From: Pseudomonas mohnii
GTDB lineage: Bacteria; Pseudomonadota; Gammaproteobacteria; Pseudomonadales; Pseudomonadaceae
Assembly (NCBI RefSeq): GCF_900105115.1
Contig: NZ_FNRV01000001.1
Coordinates: 2,414,001 to 2,478,000, forward strand
DNA: 64,000 bases
Reading direction: 5' to 3'
Notes under the pieces: generated by a model
Database searches by the model: none
The model's input: only the letters and a program-made list of their open reading frames with translations
What the model was told of the DNA's origin: nothing
Position numbers and translations under genes: made by a program
In this document: positions 54,749 to 64,000 of the stretch, in pieces
Numbering within the stretch: position 1 is the first letter of the stretch
Layout of the letters: every line of letters starts with the position of its first letter

Positions 54749-56006
54749 CTTCTCGGCCAAAGCTAACTTGTTAAACACCCAGGGCCTGACCGGATCGCTG
54801 CTGCGTCGCGGCGTGCTTCGGCAATTGACGCAACTCAAACACGGACAGTTGGTGCTGATCGAAGACGGCGTACGCCATGTGTTCGGCAGTTCCAGCCATG
54901 AATTGCTGGGGGAGATCCATATCCTCGATGCCGCGGCCTGGGGAATGGTGGCGAGCAACGGTTCGATTGGCGCGGGCGAAGCGTTTATCCATGGCTACTG
55001 GAGTTCGCCGGACCTGACCTCGGTGGTGCGGGTGTTCGTCAGCAATCTTGAAGTGCTCGATGGCCTCGAAGGTGGCCTGGCGAAACTTGGTCGGCCGCTG
55101 ATTCAGGGCCTGCACTGGCTTAATCGAAACACACGCAAGGGCTCGCAGAAAAACATCGCCGCCCATTACGACCTGGGTAATGACCTGTTTGAGCAGTTTC
55201 TCGACCCGACAATGATGTATTCGGCGGCGCAGTTTTTGACCGATGAAGACAGCCTTGAACAGGCGCAGTTGAACAAACTGCAGCGGATTTGCCAGAAGCT
55301 TGCCCTCAAACCAACGGATCACTTGCTGGAGATCGGCACCGGCTGGGGCAGCATGGCGCTGTACGCGGCCCAACACTACGGCTGCAAAGTCACCACCACC
55401 ACCTTGTCCAAAGAGCAATATGCCTTCACCGCACAACGTATCGATGCCCTCGGACTGCAAGATCAGGTCACGTTGCTGCTCAAGGACTACCGCGACCTCA
55501 CCGGCCAATACGACAAACTGGTGTCGATCGAGATGATCGAGGCTGTCGGCCATCGCTTCCTGCCGACCTACTTCAAGCAGTGCGCTCAGCTGCTCAAGAG
55601 CAACGGTCTGATGCTGTTGCAAGCCATCACCATCCGCGAGCAGCGCTATGAACAGGCCAAGAACAGCGTCGATTTCATTCAACGCTACATCTTCCCCGGC
55701 GGCGCCTTGCCCTGTGTCCAGAAGATGCTGGAGATCGTGAGTCGCGACACCGACATGAACCTGCTGCACATGGAGGACTTCGGCCTGCATTACGCCCGGA
55801 CCCTACGCATGTGGCGTGAGAATTTTCGCCGCGCCCAGGGTCGCTTGAGTGAGCTGGGTTACGACGACTATTTCCTGCGACTGTGGGAGTTTTACCTGTG
55901 CTACTGCGAAGGCGGCTTTATGGAGCGCACCATTGGTACCGCGCAACTGCTGCTGGCCAAGCCTTCGGCAATCACGGCGCCACTGTTGGGTCGCTTCGAT
56001 GCTTGA
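54735..56006 (+). CDS. ufaM: Cyclopropane-fatty-acid synthase family methyltransferase (UfaM-like)
   Basis: The product is 423 residues, a SAM-dependent phospholipid methyltransferase. SAM motif I is LLEIGTGWGSMALYAAQHYG. The lipid-binding part includes NLGNDLF-like HYDLGNDLFEQFLDPTMMYS, KLVSIEMIEAVGHRF and QRYIFPGGALPC, with the late YFLRLWEFYLCYCEGGF. The family includes Cfa and UfaM, which methylates the acyl chain in furan fatty acid synthesis. P. putida light-inducible ufaM is the closest known context. Start at the ATG at 54735 has AAGGA upstream and overlaps DUF1365 by 14 bases. It is the last gene of the operon. Confidence 0.9.
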   Translation: MKASSFSAKANLLNTQGLTGSLLRRGVLRQLTQLKHGQLVLIEDGVRHVFGSSSHELLGEIHILDAAAWGMVASNGSIGAGEAFIHGYWSSPDLTSVVRVFVSNLEVLDGLEGGLAKLGRPLIQGLHWLNRNTRKGSQKNIAAHYDLGNDLFEQFLDPTMMYSAAQFLTDEDSLEQAQLNKLQRICQKLALKPTDHLLEIGTGWGSMALYAAQHYGCKVTTTTLSKEQYAFTAQRIDALGLQDQVTLLLKDYRDLTGQYDKLVSIEMIEAVGHRFLPTYFKQCAQLLKSNGLMLLQAITIREQRYEQAKNSVDFIQRYIFPGGALPCVQKMLEIVSRDTDMNLLHMEDFGLHYARTLRMWRENFRRAQGRLSELGYDDYFLRLWEFYLCYCEGGFMERTIGTAQLLLAKPSAITAPLLGRFDA

Positions 56007-56067
56007 TGACTAGGCGTCCCGTCTGAGTGTTCACACAGCGGCGGGCGACTGACTTACACTGCGCGCC

Positions 56068-56373
56068 ATGAAAACCATACCTCACACGCAAATCGCCGAA
56101 CCGGCCGTCACGTGCTCGACCTGTGCAGCCTGCTGCTGCCAGCTCGAAGTCATGCTGATCACCGACACAGGTGTGCCCGAGCGGTTTATCGATACCGATG
56201 ACTGGGGTGGGGAAGTCATGCTGCGCCTGGACGACGGCTGGTGCGCCGCGCTGGATCGCAACACGATGATGTGCACCATCTACGAAAAGCGCCCGCTGAT
56301 CTGCCGGGAATTCGAGATGGGAGCGCCTGAATGCATCGATGAGCGCCAGGGCATTTCCACGGCGTATCGCTGA
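56068..56373 (+). CDS. YkgJ-family cysteine cluster protein
   Basis: The product is 101 residues. The N-terminal CSTCAACCCQLEV and the later CAALDRNTMMCTIYEKRPLICREFEMG make the YkgJ-type metal-binding cluster (Zn or Fe-S). Function is unknown. It lies 61 bases after the light operon and could be co-transcribed. Confidence 0.88.
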   Translation: MKTIPHTQIAEPAVTCSTCAACCCQLEVMLITDTGVPERFIDTDDWGGEVMLRLDDGWCAALDRNTMMCTIYEKRPLICREFEMGAPECIDERQGISTAYR

Positions 56374-56380
56374 ATGTGCG

Positions 56381-56410
56381 CTCTGTGGGGGCCAGTTGGC
56401 TCCCACAGAG
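56381..56410. repeat. Palindromic repeat between convergent genes
   Basis: CTCTGTGGGGGCCA and TGGCTCCCACAGAG form a long stem with a small interruption, resembling one REP arm family. It lies after the YkgJ-type gene and before the end of pagL, and could act as a bidirectional terminator. Confidence 0.75.
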
Positions 56411-56440
56411 GGCCACGACAAATTGTCCAGGCCGTGATCG

Positions 56441-56959
56441 TTACAACGGCATCGTATAGTGCAACGCGTAACTCTCTGTGCCGTCGTTCGGGTTGGTCAT
56501 CCCTGCGTTGGAATAATGCGTGGCCCGAATACCGACTTCATGCCCGCCGGCAAAACGCAGACCAAAACCCAAGCGGTCCTCAAACTGGAAGGCGCTGCCC
56601 AGGTGATTGTCTTCGACCTGGGTGTTGGAGAACAACGCCACGCCTACCCCCAGTTCCACGTACGGTTTGACGCTCTGGCCGGCAAACTCGTAAACGAACA
56701 CTGGCGAGAACGAAAGACTGTTGTTACTGGCACTCTTGTCGCCTTCCCAGTAGGTGTAGGCGCCACTCCAGTAACCGGTCAGGCGGCCGACATCGCTCTG
56801 CCACCAACTCTTGTCCCAATCGAACTGCATCCCCAATCGATAAGTCATGGTCGAGTCGCTGGTCTGGCCGATCCCGAATTCCACACCTGCCGCTTGTGCG
56901 GTAAAACTGTGCCCCATCAGTGCGGCCGCAATCGCGGCCAAGCAGAATAGTCGCTTCAT
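56441..56959 (-). CDS. pagL: Lipid A 3-O-deacylase PagL
   Basis: PagL is an outer-membrane beta-barrel enzyme that removes the 3-O-acyl chain of lipid A. The 172-residue product has a signal peptide (MKRLFCLAAIAAALMGHSFT, cleaved after AQAA). The catalytic triad is visible as H148 and S150 in ATHYSNAGM and E162 in DGTESYA, with the 14-residue His-Glu spacing seen in PagL of P. aeruginosa. Strand-like alternation is present throughout, ending MPL. The ATG at 56959 follows AAGGAAG. Confidence 0.93.
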   Translation of the reverse strand: MKRLFCLAAIAAALMGHSFTAQAAGVEFGIGQTSDSTMTYRLGMQFDWDKSWWQSDVGRLTGYWSGAYTYWEGDKSASNNSLSFSPVFVYEFAGQSVKPYVELGVGVALFSNTQVEDNHLGSAFQFEDRLGFGLRFAGGHEVGIRATHYSNAGMTNPNDGTESYALHYTMPL

Positions 56960-57079
56960 TAGAAACTTCCTTTTCCGAACGATTACGTTTGGTTTTTTTT
57001 GTTGCTCGACACGCACAGCTATAGAAGTCGGCGATTTATCAGAAGTTCACCCCAATTATTCGCTTGCCCCACAACCTTC

Positions 57080-57871
57080 TTACTCGTTGAAGCTTTGCAC
57101 AACGCCAGCGGTATTCCACAGTATCGGCAAAATATTTGCGAAGTGTAGGGGATCGGCACTGGTCCAGAATTGCGCCGCACGAGCAGGGCCTCGAGCGAGC
57201 AAATTGCGCTCGGCCAGCAGACGCTGAAGTTGGCGCGCAACAGCCGCGCCGGTGTCAATCAAGCTGATGTCATCGGGGATCATCTGCTTGAGCATCGGCT
57301 TGAGGAAAGGGTAATGGGTGCAGCCCAGGATGATGGTGTCAGCACCTTCGGCAAGCAGGGGCTCGACGTAACCGGCCAACAACTGACGCAGTGCGGGACT
57401 GTGCAGATCACCCTTTTCAATCAGCTCCACCAGCCCTGGACAAGGCTGGGTGATCACGCGCACATCCGTGGCGAAACGATCGAGCAATGCCGCGAACTTG
57501 GCACTCTGCAATGTACCCGTCGTGGCCAGCACGCCAACCACGCCACTGCGGGTCGCGGCAGCGGCCGGCTTGACCGCCGGCTCCATGCCGACGATAGGCC
57601 ATTGCGGATAATCGCGTCGCAGGTCGGCAACGCCCGCTACGGTGGCAGTGTTGCAGGCCAGCACCAGGGCCTTGGCGCCCTGCCGTTGAAAGAAACCGGC
57701 CATGACGCTACAACGCTGCCGGATGAATTCCGGGGTTTTCTCGCCGTAGGGAATATTGCCGCAATCGGCGACGTACAGCAGTGACTCGTTGGGCAACAAA
57801 CGCTGGATCTCGGCCAGCACCGACAGCCCACCGACGCCAGAGTCGAACACGCCAATCGGCGCTTCACGCAT
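57080..57871 (-). CDS. murI: Glutamate racemase
   Basis: MurI makes D-glutamate for peptidoglycan. The 263-residue product has both catalytic cysteines, in [12 protein letters not shown] and in [11 protein letters not shown], and the opening [18 protein letters not shown]. The start at 57871 overlaps the end of moeB by eight bases. It is the last gene of the hemA-prfA-prmC-moeB-murI operon. Confidence 0.97.
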   Translation of the reverse strand: MREAPIGVFDSGVGGLSVLAEIQRLLPNESLLYVADCGNIPYGEKTPEFIRQRCSVMAGFFQRQGAKALVLACNTATVAGVADLRRDYPQWPIVGMEPAVKPAAAATRSGVVGVLATTGTLQSAKFAALLDRFATDVRVITQPCPGLVELIEKGDLHSPALRQLLAGYVEPLLAEGADTIILGCTHYPFLKPMLKQMIPDDISLIDTGAAVARQLQRLLAERNLLARGPARAAQFWTSADPLHFANILPILWNTAGVVQSFNE

Positions 57872-58619
57872 GCTTTGGCCCACAAACGCTGCAACCCGGG
57901 TCCCGCTTGACTCGCAATTCACGAAAGCGTGAGCCCAAGGCGTCGATCAACAACAGGCGCCCCACCAGCGGCTCGCCGAAACCCGCCAGCAGCTTCAGCG
58001 CTTCAAGGGCTTGCAGGCTGCCGACCAGGCCCACCAGCGGACCGACCACCCCGGCCTCGCTGCAGGTCAGTTCGGCCTCGCTGCCGTGTCCGTATAAACA
58101 GTGGTAGCACGGACTTTCAGGACGACGCGGGTCGAACACCGACAACTGCCCTTCAAGGCGAATCGCCGCGCCACTGACCAGAGGCTTTGCGGCGGCTACG
58201 CAAGCGGCATTGACCGCTTCACGGGTGGAGAAATTGTCCGAACAGTCGAGAACCAGGTCCACACCCGCCACCGCAGCCGCCAGGGAATCTTCATCCAGCG
58301 CCGTGCGGTGGGCGACCAGTTGAACCTCGGGATTGAGTGCCGTCAGACGCTGGATCGCAGAATCGACCTTGCTCATGCCGACACTGTCGGTGTCATGAAT
58401 GATCTGGCGCTGCAGGTTGGTCAGGTCGACTGTATCGAAGTCCGCCAGATGCAACTCGCCGACACCCGCCGCGGCCAGATACAACGCCACCGGCGCACCC
58501 AACCCACCGAGGCCGACAATCAGCACGCGGCTTTCTTTCAAGCGCAACTGGCCGTCGATATCGATGTGGTGCAACAGAATTTGCCGGCTGTAGCGCAGCA
58601 ATTCCTGATCATTCAGCAT
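57864..58619 (-). CDS. moeB: Molybdopterin-synthase adenylyltransferase MoeB
   Basis: MoeB adenylates the C-terminal Gly of MoaD for molybdopterin synthesis; the ThiF fold is shared. The 251-residue product has the ATP motif [20 protein letters not shown]. Zinc cysteines occur in CYHCLYG and CSVCGPKH. It overlaps prmC by seven bases and murI by eight bases. Confidence 0.94.
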   Translation of the reverse strand: MLNDQELLRYSRQILLHHIDIDGQLRLKESRVLIVGLGGLGAPVALYLAAAGVGELHLADFDTVDLTNLQRQIIHDTDSVGMSKVDSAIQRLTALNPEVQLVAHRTALDEDSLAAAVAGVDLVLDCSDNFSTREAVNAACVAAAKPLVSGAAIRLEGQLSVFDPRRPESPCYHCLYGHGSEAELTCSEAGVVGPLVGLVGSLQALEALKLLAGFGEPLVGRLLLIDALGSRFRELRVKRDPGCSVCGPKHA

Positions 58620-59443
58620 GGCAGGCGCCCCAGACTGATGCGTTGATGACCGCCCAGATCGGTGCGGCTGTGGACCTCTTCAAAGCCACGGGTCAGCAGC
58701 AAATCACGCACCGCCTCGGCCTGGTCGTAACCGTGTTCAAGCATCAGCCAGCCACCGGCGTCCAGATGCTCCGGCGCCTGGGCGACGATCAAACGCAGAT
58801 CGTCGAGCCCGTCGACACCGGCCACCAGGGCACTGGCCGGCTCGAAGCGCACATCGCCTTCCACCAGGTGCGGATCGGCTGCCGCGATGTAGGGCGGATT
58901 GCTGATGATCAACTGAAAACGCTGACCTTCCAGAGCGCTGAACCAATGACTGCTCAACACTGTGGCGTTGTTCAGGTTCAGACGCTGGCGATTGCGTTCG
59001 GCCAGAGCCACGGCCTCCGGCACGCGATCGACGGCAGTGACCTTCCACACCGGACGCTCACTGGCCAGGGCCAGGGCAATGGCACCGCTGCCGGTGCCAA
59101 GGTCGAGGACTGTGCACGGTGTGGCCGGCAACAGTTCGAGCGCGGCTTCCACCAACAGCTCGGTGTCCGGACGCGGGATCAGCGTGTGCGGCGCCACTTC
59201 CAGGTCGAGCTTCCAGAAACCCTGCTGACCCAGAATGTAGGCCACCGGCTCACCGCTGCGGCGGCGCTGAAGGTATTCAGTGAACGTCAGCACCGCTTCG
59301 CTCGGAACGATGCGCTCCGGCCAGGTGTGCAGAAAACTGCGGGACTTGCCCAACGCCGCCGCCAGCAACAATTCGGCATCCAAACGCGCCGTGGGCGAAT
59401 CGGGCAGATCGGCAGCGCGCAACAAACTGGCGATGATCGTCAT
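58613..59443 (-). CDS. prmC: Peptide chain release factor N5-glutamine methyltransferase
   Basis: PrmC methylates the Gln of the GGQ motif of RF1 and RF2. The 276-residue product has the SAM motif VLDLGTGSGAIALALA and the catalytic NPPY in LIISNPPYIAA. The N-terminal helical domain is intact (EYLQRRRSGEPVAYILGQQGF). It starts directly after prfA, its substrate, on the same strand. Confidence 0.97.
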   Translation of the reverse strand: MTIIASLLRAADLPDSPTARLDAELLLAAALGKSRSFLHTWPERIVPSEAVLTFTEYLQRRRSGEPVAYILGQQGFWKLDLEVAPHTLIPRPDTELLVEAALELLPATPCTVLDLGTGSGAIALALASERPVWKVTAVDRVPEAVALAERNRQRLNLNNATVLSSHWFSALEGQRFQLIISNPPYIAAADPHLVEGDVRFEPASALVAGVDGLDDLRLIVAQAPEHLDAGGWLMLEHGYDQAEAVRDLLLTRGFEEVHSRTDLGGHQRISLGRLPC

Positions 59444-60526
59444 TTACTCACCTATCGCCGCCAGTTGATCGGCCTGATACTCGGCCAGCAACGGCTCGAT
59501 CACCGCATCGACGCCGCCGGCGAGGATTTCGTCGAGGGAATACAGCGTCAGGTTGACCCGGTGATCGGTGACCCGGCCCTGGGCGAAGTTGTAGGTGCGA
59601 ATGCGTTCGGAGCGATCACCCGAGCCCACCAGCAATTTACGTTCGCTGGCAATGGCATTGGCGGCGGCACTGGTCTGCTGATCGTTGAGCTTGGCCGACA
59701 GCCAGGACATCGCCCGCGCACGGTTCTTGTGCTGGGAACGTTCTTCCTGGCACTCGACCACGATGCCCGACGGCAAGTGGGTGATACGGATCGCCGAGTC
59801 GGTCTTGTTGACGTGCTGACCGCCGGCACCGGAGGAACGATAAGTGTCGATCCGCAGGTCCGCCGGGTTGATCTCGATCGCTTCCTGCTCATCCGGCTCG
59901 GGCAATACGGCCACTGTGCAGGCCGAGGTATGGATGCGCCCTTGGGATTCGGTGGCCGGAACCCGCTGCACGCGGTGCGCACCGGACTCGAATTTCAGCT
60001 TGCCGTAGACGTTGTCGCCTTCCACGCGCGCAATGACTTCTTTATAGCCGCCGTGCTCACCCTCGTTCTCGGAGAGGATTTCCACCCGCCAGCCGCGACG
60101 CTCGGCGTAACGCGAATACATGCGGAACAGGTCGCCGGAGAAAATCGCCGCCTCGTCACCGCCCGTACCCGCCCGGATTTCCAGAAACACGTTACGCCCG
60201 TCATTCGGGTCCTTGGGCAGCAGCATGCGTTGCAGGCTGGCTTCCAGTTCGACCAGGCGCTCCTTGGCTTCGCGGACTTCTTCCACGGCCATTTCGCGCA
60301 TGTCCGGGTCGCTGTCCTTGAGTAATGCCTGTGCGCCTTCCAGGTCGCCCTGCACTTTGAGCAACTGTTTATAGGTCTCGACGATCGGCTCGACTTCCGC
60401 GTATTCCTTGGAATAGGTGCGGAATTTGTTCTGATCGGAAATGACCTCGCCATCGCCAAGCAAGGCGGTCAATTCCTCGAAACGGTCCTGGAGGATGTCC
60501 AGCTTATTGAGCAGTGACGCTTTCAT
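59444..60526 (-). CDS. prfA: Peptide chain release factor 1
   Basis: RF1 ends translation at UAA and UAG. The 360-residue product has the GGQ motif in [17 protein letters not shown], the PxT codon-recognition region within [19 protein letters not shown], and the conserved [21 protein letters not shown] block. It overlaps hemA by ATGA. prmC follows directly. Confidence 0.98.
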   Translation of the reverse strand: MKASLLNKLDILQDRFEELTALLGDGEVISDQNKFRTYSKEYAEVEPIVETYKQLLKVQGDLEGAQALLKDSDPDMREMAVEEVREAKERLVELEASLQRMLLPKDPNDGRNVFLEIRAGTGGDEAAIFSGDLFRMYSRYAERRGWRVEILSENEGEHGGYKEVIARVEGDNVYGKLKFESGAHRVQRVPATESQGRIHTSACTVAVLPEPDEQEAIEINPADLRIDTYRSSGAGGQHVNKTDSAIRITHLPSGIVVECQEERSQHKNRARAMSWLSAKLNDQQTSAAANAIASERKLLVGSGDRSERIRTYNFAQGRVTDHRVNLTLYSLDEILAGGVDAVIEPLLAEYQADQLAAIGE

Positions 60527-61812
60527 TGCGGTTTCTTATCCGAAAAGCTTTCCGATGAGCCCTCACCGAGGGCAAAGAGTTCCTGGGCCATCGCCAGCGC
60601 ATCGAGGCGACCTTCGGCAGAGAGCTTTTTCAACTGCACGCTGGGTGCGTGCATCAATTTGTTGGTCAGGCCACGGGCCAGTTGCAGCAGCACATCTTCG
60701 GCACTGGCACCGTTGGCCAGCAGACGCTGGGCTTTTTGCAATTCTTCGTCGCGCAAGCGTTCGCTTTGTTGACGATAGGCCTTGAGCACGTCCACCGCCG
60801 CCAATTCGCGCAGGCGGACCATGAAATCTTCGGCACCGACCGACACCATCTCTTCAGCCGCTTGCGCAGCGCCTTGCCGGCTCTTGAGGTTCTCGGCGAC
60901 CACCTCATGCAGATCGTCGACGCTATACAGGTAAACGTCGTCCAACTCGCCGACTTCTGGTTCGATATCCCGCGGAACGGCGATATCCACCATGAAAATG
61001 GGTTTGTGCTTGCGCAGTTTCAGGGCACTTTCCACGGCGCCCTTGCCGAGGATCGGCAATTGGCTGGCGGTGGAACTGATGACGATGTCGCTGCGCACCA
61101 GTTCCGCGGGGATGTCCGACAGCAACACCGCATGGGCACCGAACTGCTCGGCCAGCAGGCTCGCCCGCTCCAGCGTGCGATTGGCGACCACGATTCGCTT
61201 TACGCCGAGGTCATGCAGATGGCGGGCGACCAGGGTGATGGTCTCGCCAGCGCCGATCAGCAAGGCCTGACTGCGTTGCAAGTCGCTGAAAATCTGTTTC
61301 GCCAGGCTGACCGCGGCGAACGCCACGGACACCGGGTTTTCACCGATGGCGGTGTCGGTGCGCACCTGTTTGGCGGCATTGAACGTGGCCTGGAACAGGC
61401 GTCCGAGCAACGGGCCGATGGTGCCGGCCTCCCGAGCCACGGCGTAGGCCGATTTCATCTGGCCGAGAATCTGCGGTTCGCCCAACACCAGCGAATCGAG
61501 CCCGGAGGCCACCCGCATCATGTGACGAACTGCCGCATCATCTTCGTGCACATAGGCGCTCGCGCGCAGTTCCTCGAGGCTCAAATGATGGTATTCGGCC
61601 AGCCAGCGCAGGACGATATCCGCCGACAGGTGATCCTGTTCTATATAGAGCTCACTGCGATTGCAGGTGGAGAGGATCGCAGCTTCGCGGCTGTCGGTGA
61701 GTCGGCAGAGCTGCTGCAAGGCCTCCACCAGCTGCTCAGGGGTAAAGGCCACGCGCTCGCGGACGTCTACTGAAGCAGTCTTATGGTTAATACCGAGTGC
61801 AAGGAAGGCCAT
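60523..61812 (-). CDS. hemA: Glutamyl-tRNA reductase
   Basis: HemA reduces glutamyl-tRNA to glutamate-1-semialdehyde, the first committed step of heme synthesis. The 429-residue product starts [20 protein letters not shown]. The catalytic Cys is in [14 protein letters not shown] and the NADPH site in [16 protein letters not shown]. It heads the operon with prfA. The promoter lies in the 214-base divergent gap with the TPR lipoprotein gene. Confidence 0.98.
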   Translation of the reverse strand: MAFLALGINHKTASVDVRERVAFTPEQLVEALQQLCRLTDSREAAILSTCNRSELYIEQDHLSADIVLRWLAEYHHLSLEELRASAYVHEDDAAVRHMMRVASGLDSLVLGEPQILGQMKSAYAVAREAGTIGPLLGRLFQATFNAAKQVRTDTAIGENPVSVAFAAVSLAKQIFSDLQRSQALLIGAGETITLVARHLHDLGVKRIVVANRTLERASLLAEQFGAHAVLLSDIPAELVRSDIVISSTASQLPILGKGAVESALKLRKHKPIFMVDIAVPRDIEPEVGELDDVYLYSVDDLHEVVAENLKSRQGAAQAAEEMVSVGAEDFMVRLRELAAVDVLKAYRQQSERLRDEELQKAQRLLANGASAEDVLLQLARGLTNKLMHAPSVQLKKLSAEGRLDALAMAQELFALGEGSSESFSDKKPQ

Positions 61813-62026
61813 TCAAAGTCGCTGATGGTGACGTGAAGCCGGCAATTGTCCTACTTCGACGGAATCAGAACAACTATTCGATATCTATTGCCATGGCGGG
61901 CATCTGTCCGTACTGCGAGACATTCTCGTTTACAGGCGTGCGCATGCGAAAATGGCAGGCCGGTTATGTTTGACCCAAGGCTTGTGTCATGATGATCCGA
62001 CCGCAGGTTAGTCGTCCTCTTCCTAT

Positions 62027-63751
62027 ATGAATAGATCCTCCGCGTTGCTCCTCGCTTTTGTCTTCCTCAGCGGCTGCCAGGCCTTGGCACCCGTATCGTC
62101 GGACAGTACGTCGCCGGCCGAAGACAGCACTCCGGCACCTGAAAAGCCCAAGGTTTACAGCTCATTCAGCGAAGACACGGTCTTCAGCCTGCTGAGCGCC
62201 GAACTGGCTGGCCAGCGCAATCGTTTCGACATTGCCCTGGACAACTATGTGACCCAGGCCATCAATACCCAGGATCCGGGCATTTCCGAGCGGGCATTCC
62301 GCATCGCCGAGTACCTGGGCGCCGATCAGGCCGCCCTGGACACCGCACTGATCTGGGCCAGGAACGCCCCGGACGACCTCGAGGCGCAACGGGCCGCTGC
62401 CGTACAACTGGCCCGCGCCGGGCGCTACGACGACTCCATGGTCTATATGGAGAAAGTCCTGCAAGGCAAGGGCGACACCCACTTCGACTTCCTGGCCTTG
62501 TCCGCGTCCGACACCGACCAGGATACGCGTAACGGTTTGATGAAGAGTTTCGACCGTTTATTGCAGCGCCATCCGCACAATAGTCAGCTGATTTTCGGCA
62601 AGGCCTTGCTGATGCAACAGGACGGCGACGCCAAAGGTGCGCTGACCCTGCTCGAAGACAATCCGCCCGACGATGGCGAAATTGCCCCGATTCTGCTGCG
62701 CGCACGCCTGCTGCAAACCCTCGATCGCGGTGACGAGGCCTTGCCGCTGCTACAAAAAAGCATCAAGAAATATCCGGACGACAAACGCCTGCGCCTGACT
62801 TATGCGCGCATGCTGGTTGAACAGGACCGGATGGACGACGCCAAAGCCGAGTTCTCGAGCCTGGTCCAGCAATATCCCGAAGACGACGAATTGCGTTACT
62901 CCCTGGCGCTGGTTTGCCTGGAAGCCAAGGCCTGGAACGAGGCCAAGGGCTATCTGGAAGACTTGATCGCCCGGGAAAGCCATGTCGATTCGGCACACCT
63001 GAACCTCGGCCGGATCGCCGAAGAACGCAATGACCCGCAGGGCGCGTTGATCGAGTACGCCCAGGTGGGTCCGGGCAACGATTACCTGCCGGCACAATTG
63101 CGTCAGGCCGATATTCTGATGAACAACGGCAGGACCGCCGAAGCCCAATCCCGCCTGGCGACGGAACGCGACGAGCAACCGGACTACGCGATCCAGCTGT
63201 ACCTGATCGAGGCGGAAACCCTGTCCGCCAACAAACAGGGCGACAAAGCCTGGAATGTGCTGGAAAAAGCCCTGCAGCAATACCCCGACGACCTGAACCT
63301 GCTTTACACCCGTGCCATGCTGGCGGAAAAACGCAATGACCTGGCGCAGATGGAAAAAGACCTGCGACTGATCATCAAGCACGACCCGGCCAATGCCATG
63401 GCGCTCAACGCCCTGGGCTACACCCTGTCCGACCGCACGACACGTTACGCCGAAGCCAAGGCCCTGATCGAACAGGCTCACCAGATCAATCCGGAAGACC
63501 CGGCGGTGCTCGACAGCCTCGGCTGGGTGAATTTCCGCATGGGCAACCTCGACGAAGCCGAACGCCTGCTGCGCCAGGCATTGCAACGCTTCCCAGATCA
63601 GGAAGTCGCCGCACACCTGGGTGAAGTCCTGTGGGCCAATGGCAAACAGCGCGAAGCCAGGCAAATATGGGGCAAGTTCCTCAAGGAACAGCCTGACAGC
63701 CCAACGCTGCGCGGTACCATCAAGCGCCTGACCGGATCAGAGACTCTTTAA
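62027..63751 (+). CDS. TPR-repeat outer-membrane lipoprotein
   Basis: This is a 574-residue protein with a lipoprotein signal (lipobox FLSGC, Cys17) and then many tetratricopeptide-like repeats such as [25 protein letters not shown] and [25 protein letters not shown]. It is the counterpart of PA4667, as far as I recall, next to lolB. The role is probably envelope assembly or protein scaffolding, but is not established. It is divergent from hemA and is followed by lolB four bases later. Confidence 0.93.
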   Translation: MNRSSALLLAFVFLSGCQALAPVSSDSTSPAEDSTPAPEKPKVYSSFSEDTVFSLLSAELAGQRNRFDIALDNYVTQAINTQDPGISERAFRIAEYLGADQAALDTALIWARNAPDDLEAQRAAAVQLARAGRYDDSMVYMEKVLQGKGDTHFDFLALSASDTDQDTRNGLMKSFDRLLQRHPHNSQLIFGKALLMQQDGDAKGALTLLEDNPPDDGEIAPILLRARLLQTLDRGDEALPLLQKSIKKYPDDKRLRLTYARMLVEQDRMDDAKAEFSSLVQQYPEDDELRYSLALVCLEAKAWNEAKGYLEDLIARESHVDSAHLNLGRIAEERNDPQGALIEYAQVGPGNDYLPAQLRQADILMNNGRTAEAQSRLATERDEQPDYAIQLYLIEAETLSANKQGDKAWNVLEKALQQYPDDLNLLYTRAMLAEKRNDLAQMEKDLRLIIKHDPANAMALNALGYTLSDRTTRYAEAKALIEQAHQINPEDPAVLDSLGWVNFRMGNLDEAERLLRQALQRFPDQEVAAHLGEVLWANGKQREARQIWGKFLKEQPDSPTLRGTIKRLTGSETL

Positions 63752-63755
63752 GATT

Positions 63756-64000
63756 ATGTTTTTGCGCCACATCATCGTTTTCAGTTTCATCGCCCTGCTC
63801 GCCGGTTGCGCGGGCTTCGGTGCCCGCGAATCCGTCGAGGGCCACGGTAACCCCGCCCAATGGCGCGAGCACAAACAGCAGCTTGCCGCCCTGGATGGCT
63901 GGCAGATCGACGGCAAGATCGGCATTCGCGCGCCAAAAGATTCGGGTAGCGGCACGCTGTTCTGGCTGCAGCGCCAGGACTATTACGACATCCGCCTTTC
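63756..64000 (+). CDS. lolB: Outer-membrane lipoprotein localization factor LolB (3' end outside window)
   Basis: LolB receives lipoproteins from LolA and inserts them in the outer membrane. The first 81 residues are visible: [20 protein letters not shown] with the acylated Cys at 18, then [21 protein letters not shown], the usual family opening. The frame is open to the window's end. It directly follows the TPR lipoprotein gene, an order known from other pseudomonads. Confidence 0.93.
   Translation, partial: MFLRHIIVFSFIALLAGCAGFGARESVEGHGNPAQWREHKQQLAALDGWQIDGKIGIRAPKDSGSGTLFWLQRQDYYDIRL

Noticed and set aside
58643..60325. 560-codon open frame on the plus strand
   Set aside because: Antisense to prmC and prfA, both certain genes. 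Gln/His/Arg-rich text without any motif.

Overview
The window is a stretch of a Pseudomonas chromosome, most likely of the P. fluorescens/P. putida lineage. The evidence is high GC with strong GC3 bias, Pseudomonas-type inverted REP repeats between genes, and gene orders such as rplM-rpsI-petA, zapE-trpS, mqo/hpt/upp/uraA and hemA-prfA-prmC-moeB-murI with lolB nearby. As far as I recall, much of it follows P. aeruginosa PAO1 around PA4431-PA4441 and PA4630-PA4668. I see no rRNA, tRNA, CRISPR, prophage or insertion sequence. Both ends cut genes (petA at the left, lolB at the right).

Layout. 1-5.3 kb: petA (partial), rpsI, rplM, a Tas-like aldo/keto reductase, an acyl-CoA dehydrogenase and a GlxA-type AraC regulator. 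5.4-10.8 kb: a four-gene accessory cassette that is visibly more A/T-rich. It encodes a tryptophan/phenylalanine 2-monooxygenase-like flavoprotein, a nitrilase-superfamily amidase, an internally duplicated membrane protein and an asparaginase-fold amidohydrolase. It sits between genes that I recall as near neighbours in other pseudomonads and is bracketed by terminators. 10.9-16.4 kb: zapE, trpS with a DUF1508-like tail, an alpha/beta hydrolase, zapG, an OmpA-like lipoprotein and a metallo-beta-lactamase-fold hydrolase. 16.4-24.7 kb: a MalT/AlkS-type LuxR regulator, a DUF1329/DUF1302 envelope pair and a fatty acyl-CoA ligase, probably a lipid or ester uptake-and-activation module. 24.9-29.6 kb: an MFS transporter with a divergent AraC regulator, a LysE exporter, a D-2-hydroxyacid dehydrogenase and rsmC. 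29.6-30.5 kb: a yybP-ykoY manganese riboswitch ahead of a TMEM165/GDT1 cation transporter. 30.5-41.4 kb: M48 peptidase lipoprotein, chemoreceptor, an SRAP-family protein with altered catalytic residues, small zinc-ribbon and hypothetical proteins, an acyltransferase, a YajG lipoprotein and mqo. 41.5-44.6 kb: wbuC-like cupin, hpt, upp and uraA (base salvage).

44.7-56.0 kb is a light and oxidative-stress region. hemH and a TIGR01777 epimerase diverge from a bacterial renalase and a Trp-rich small protein. Next comes one tightly overlapping operon: a RudS-like tRNA 4-thiouridine desulfidase, a class II LitR/PplR-type MerR regulator, DNA photolyase, an NTF2-like protein, an SDR, an FAD oxidoreductase, DUF1365 and a UfaM/Cfa-type methyltransferase. 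Its promoter carries two direct repeats that fit the PplR1 operator T(G/A)TACA-N12-TGTA(C/T)A, one exactly. A third imperfect copy lies upstream of the renalase gene. 56.0-64.0 kb: a YkgJ-type cysteine cluster protein, pagL, murI, moeB, prmC, prfA and hemA, then a divergent TPR lipoprotein and lolB.

The best candidates for undescribed biology are the monooxygenase/amidase/duplicated membrane protein/asparaginase cassette, and the linkage of a tRNA-s4U desulfidase, and possibly renalase, to the light-responsive operator.
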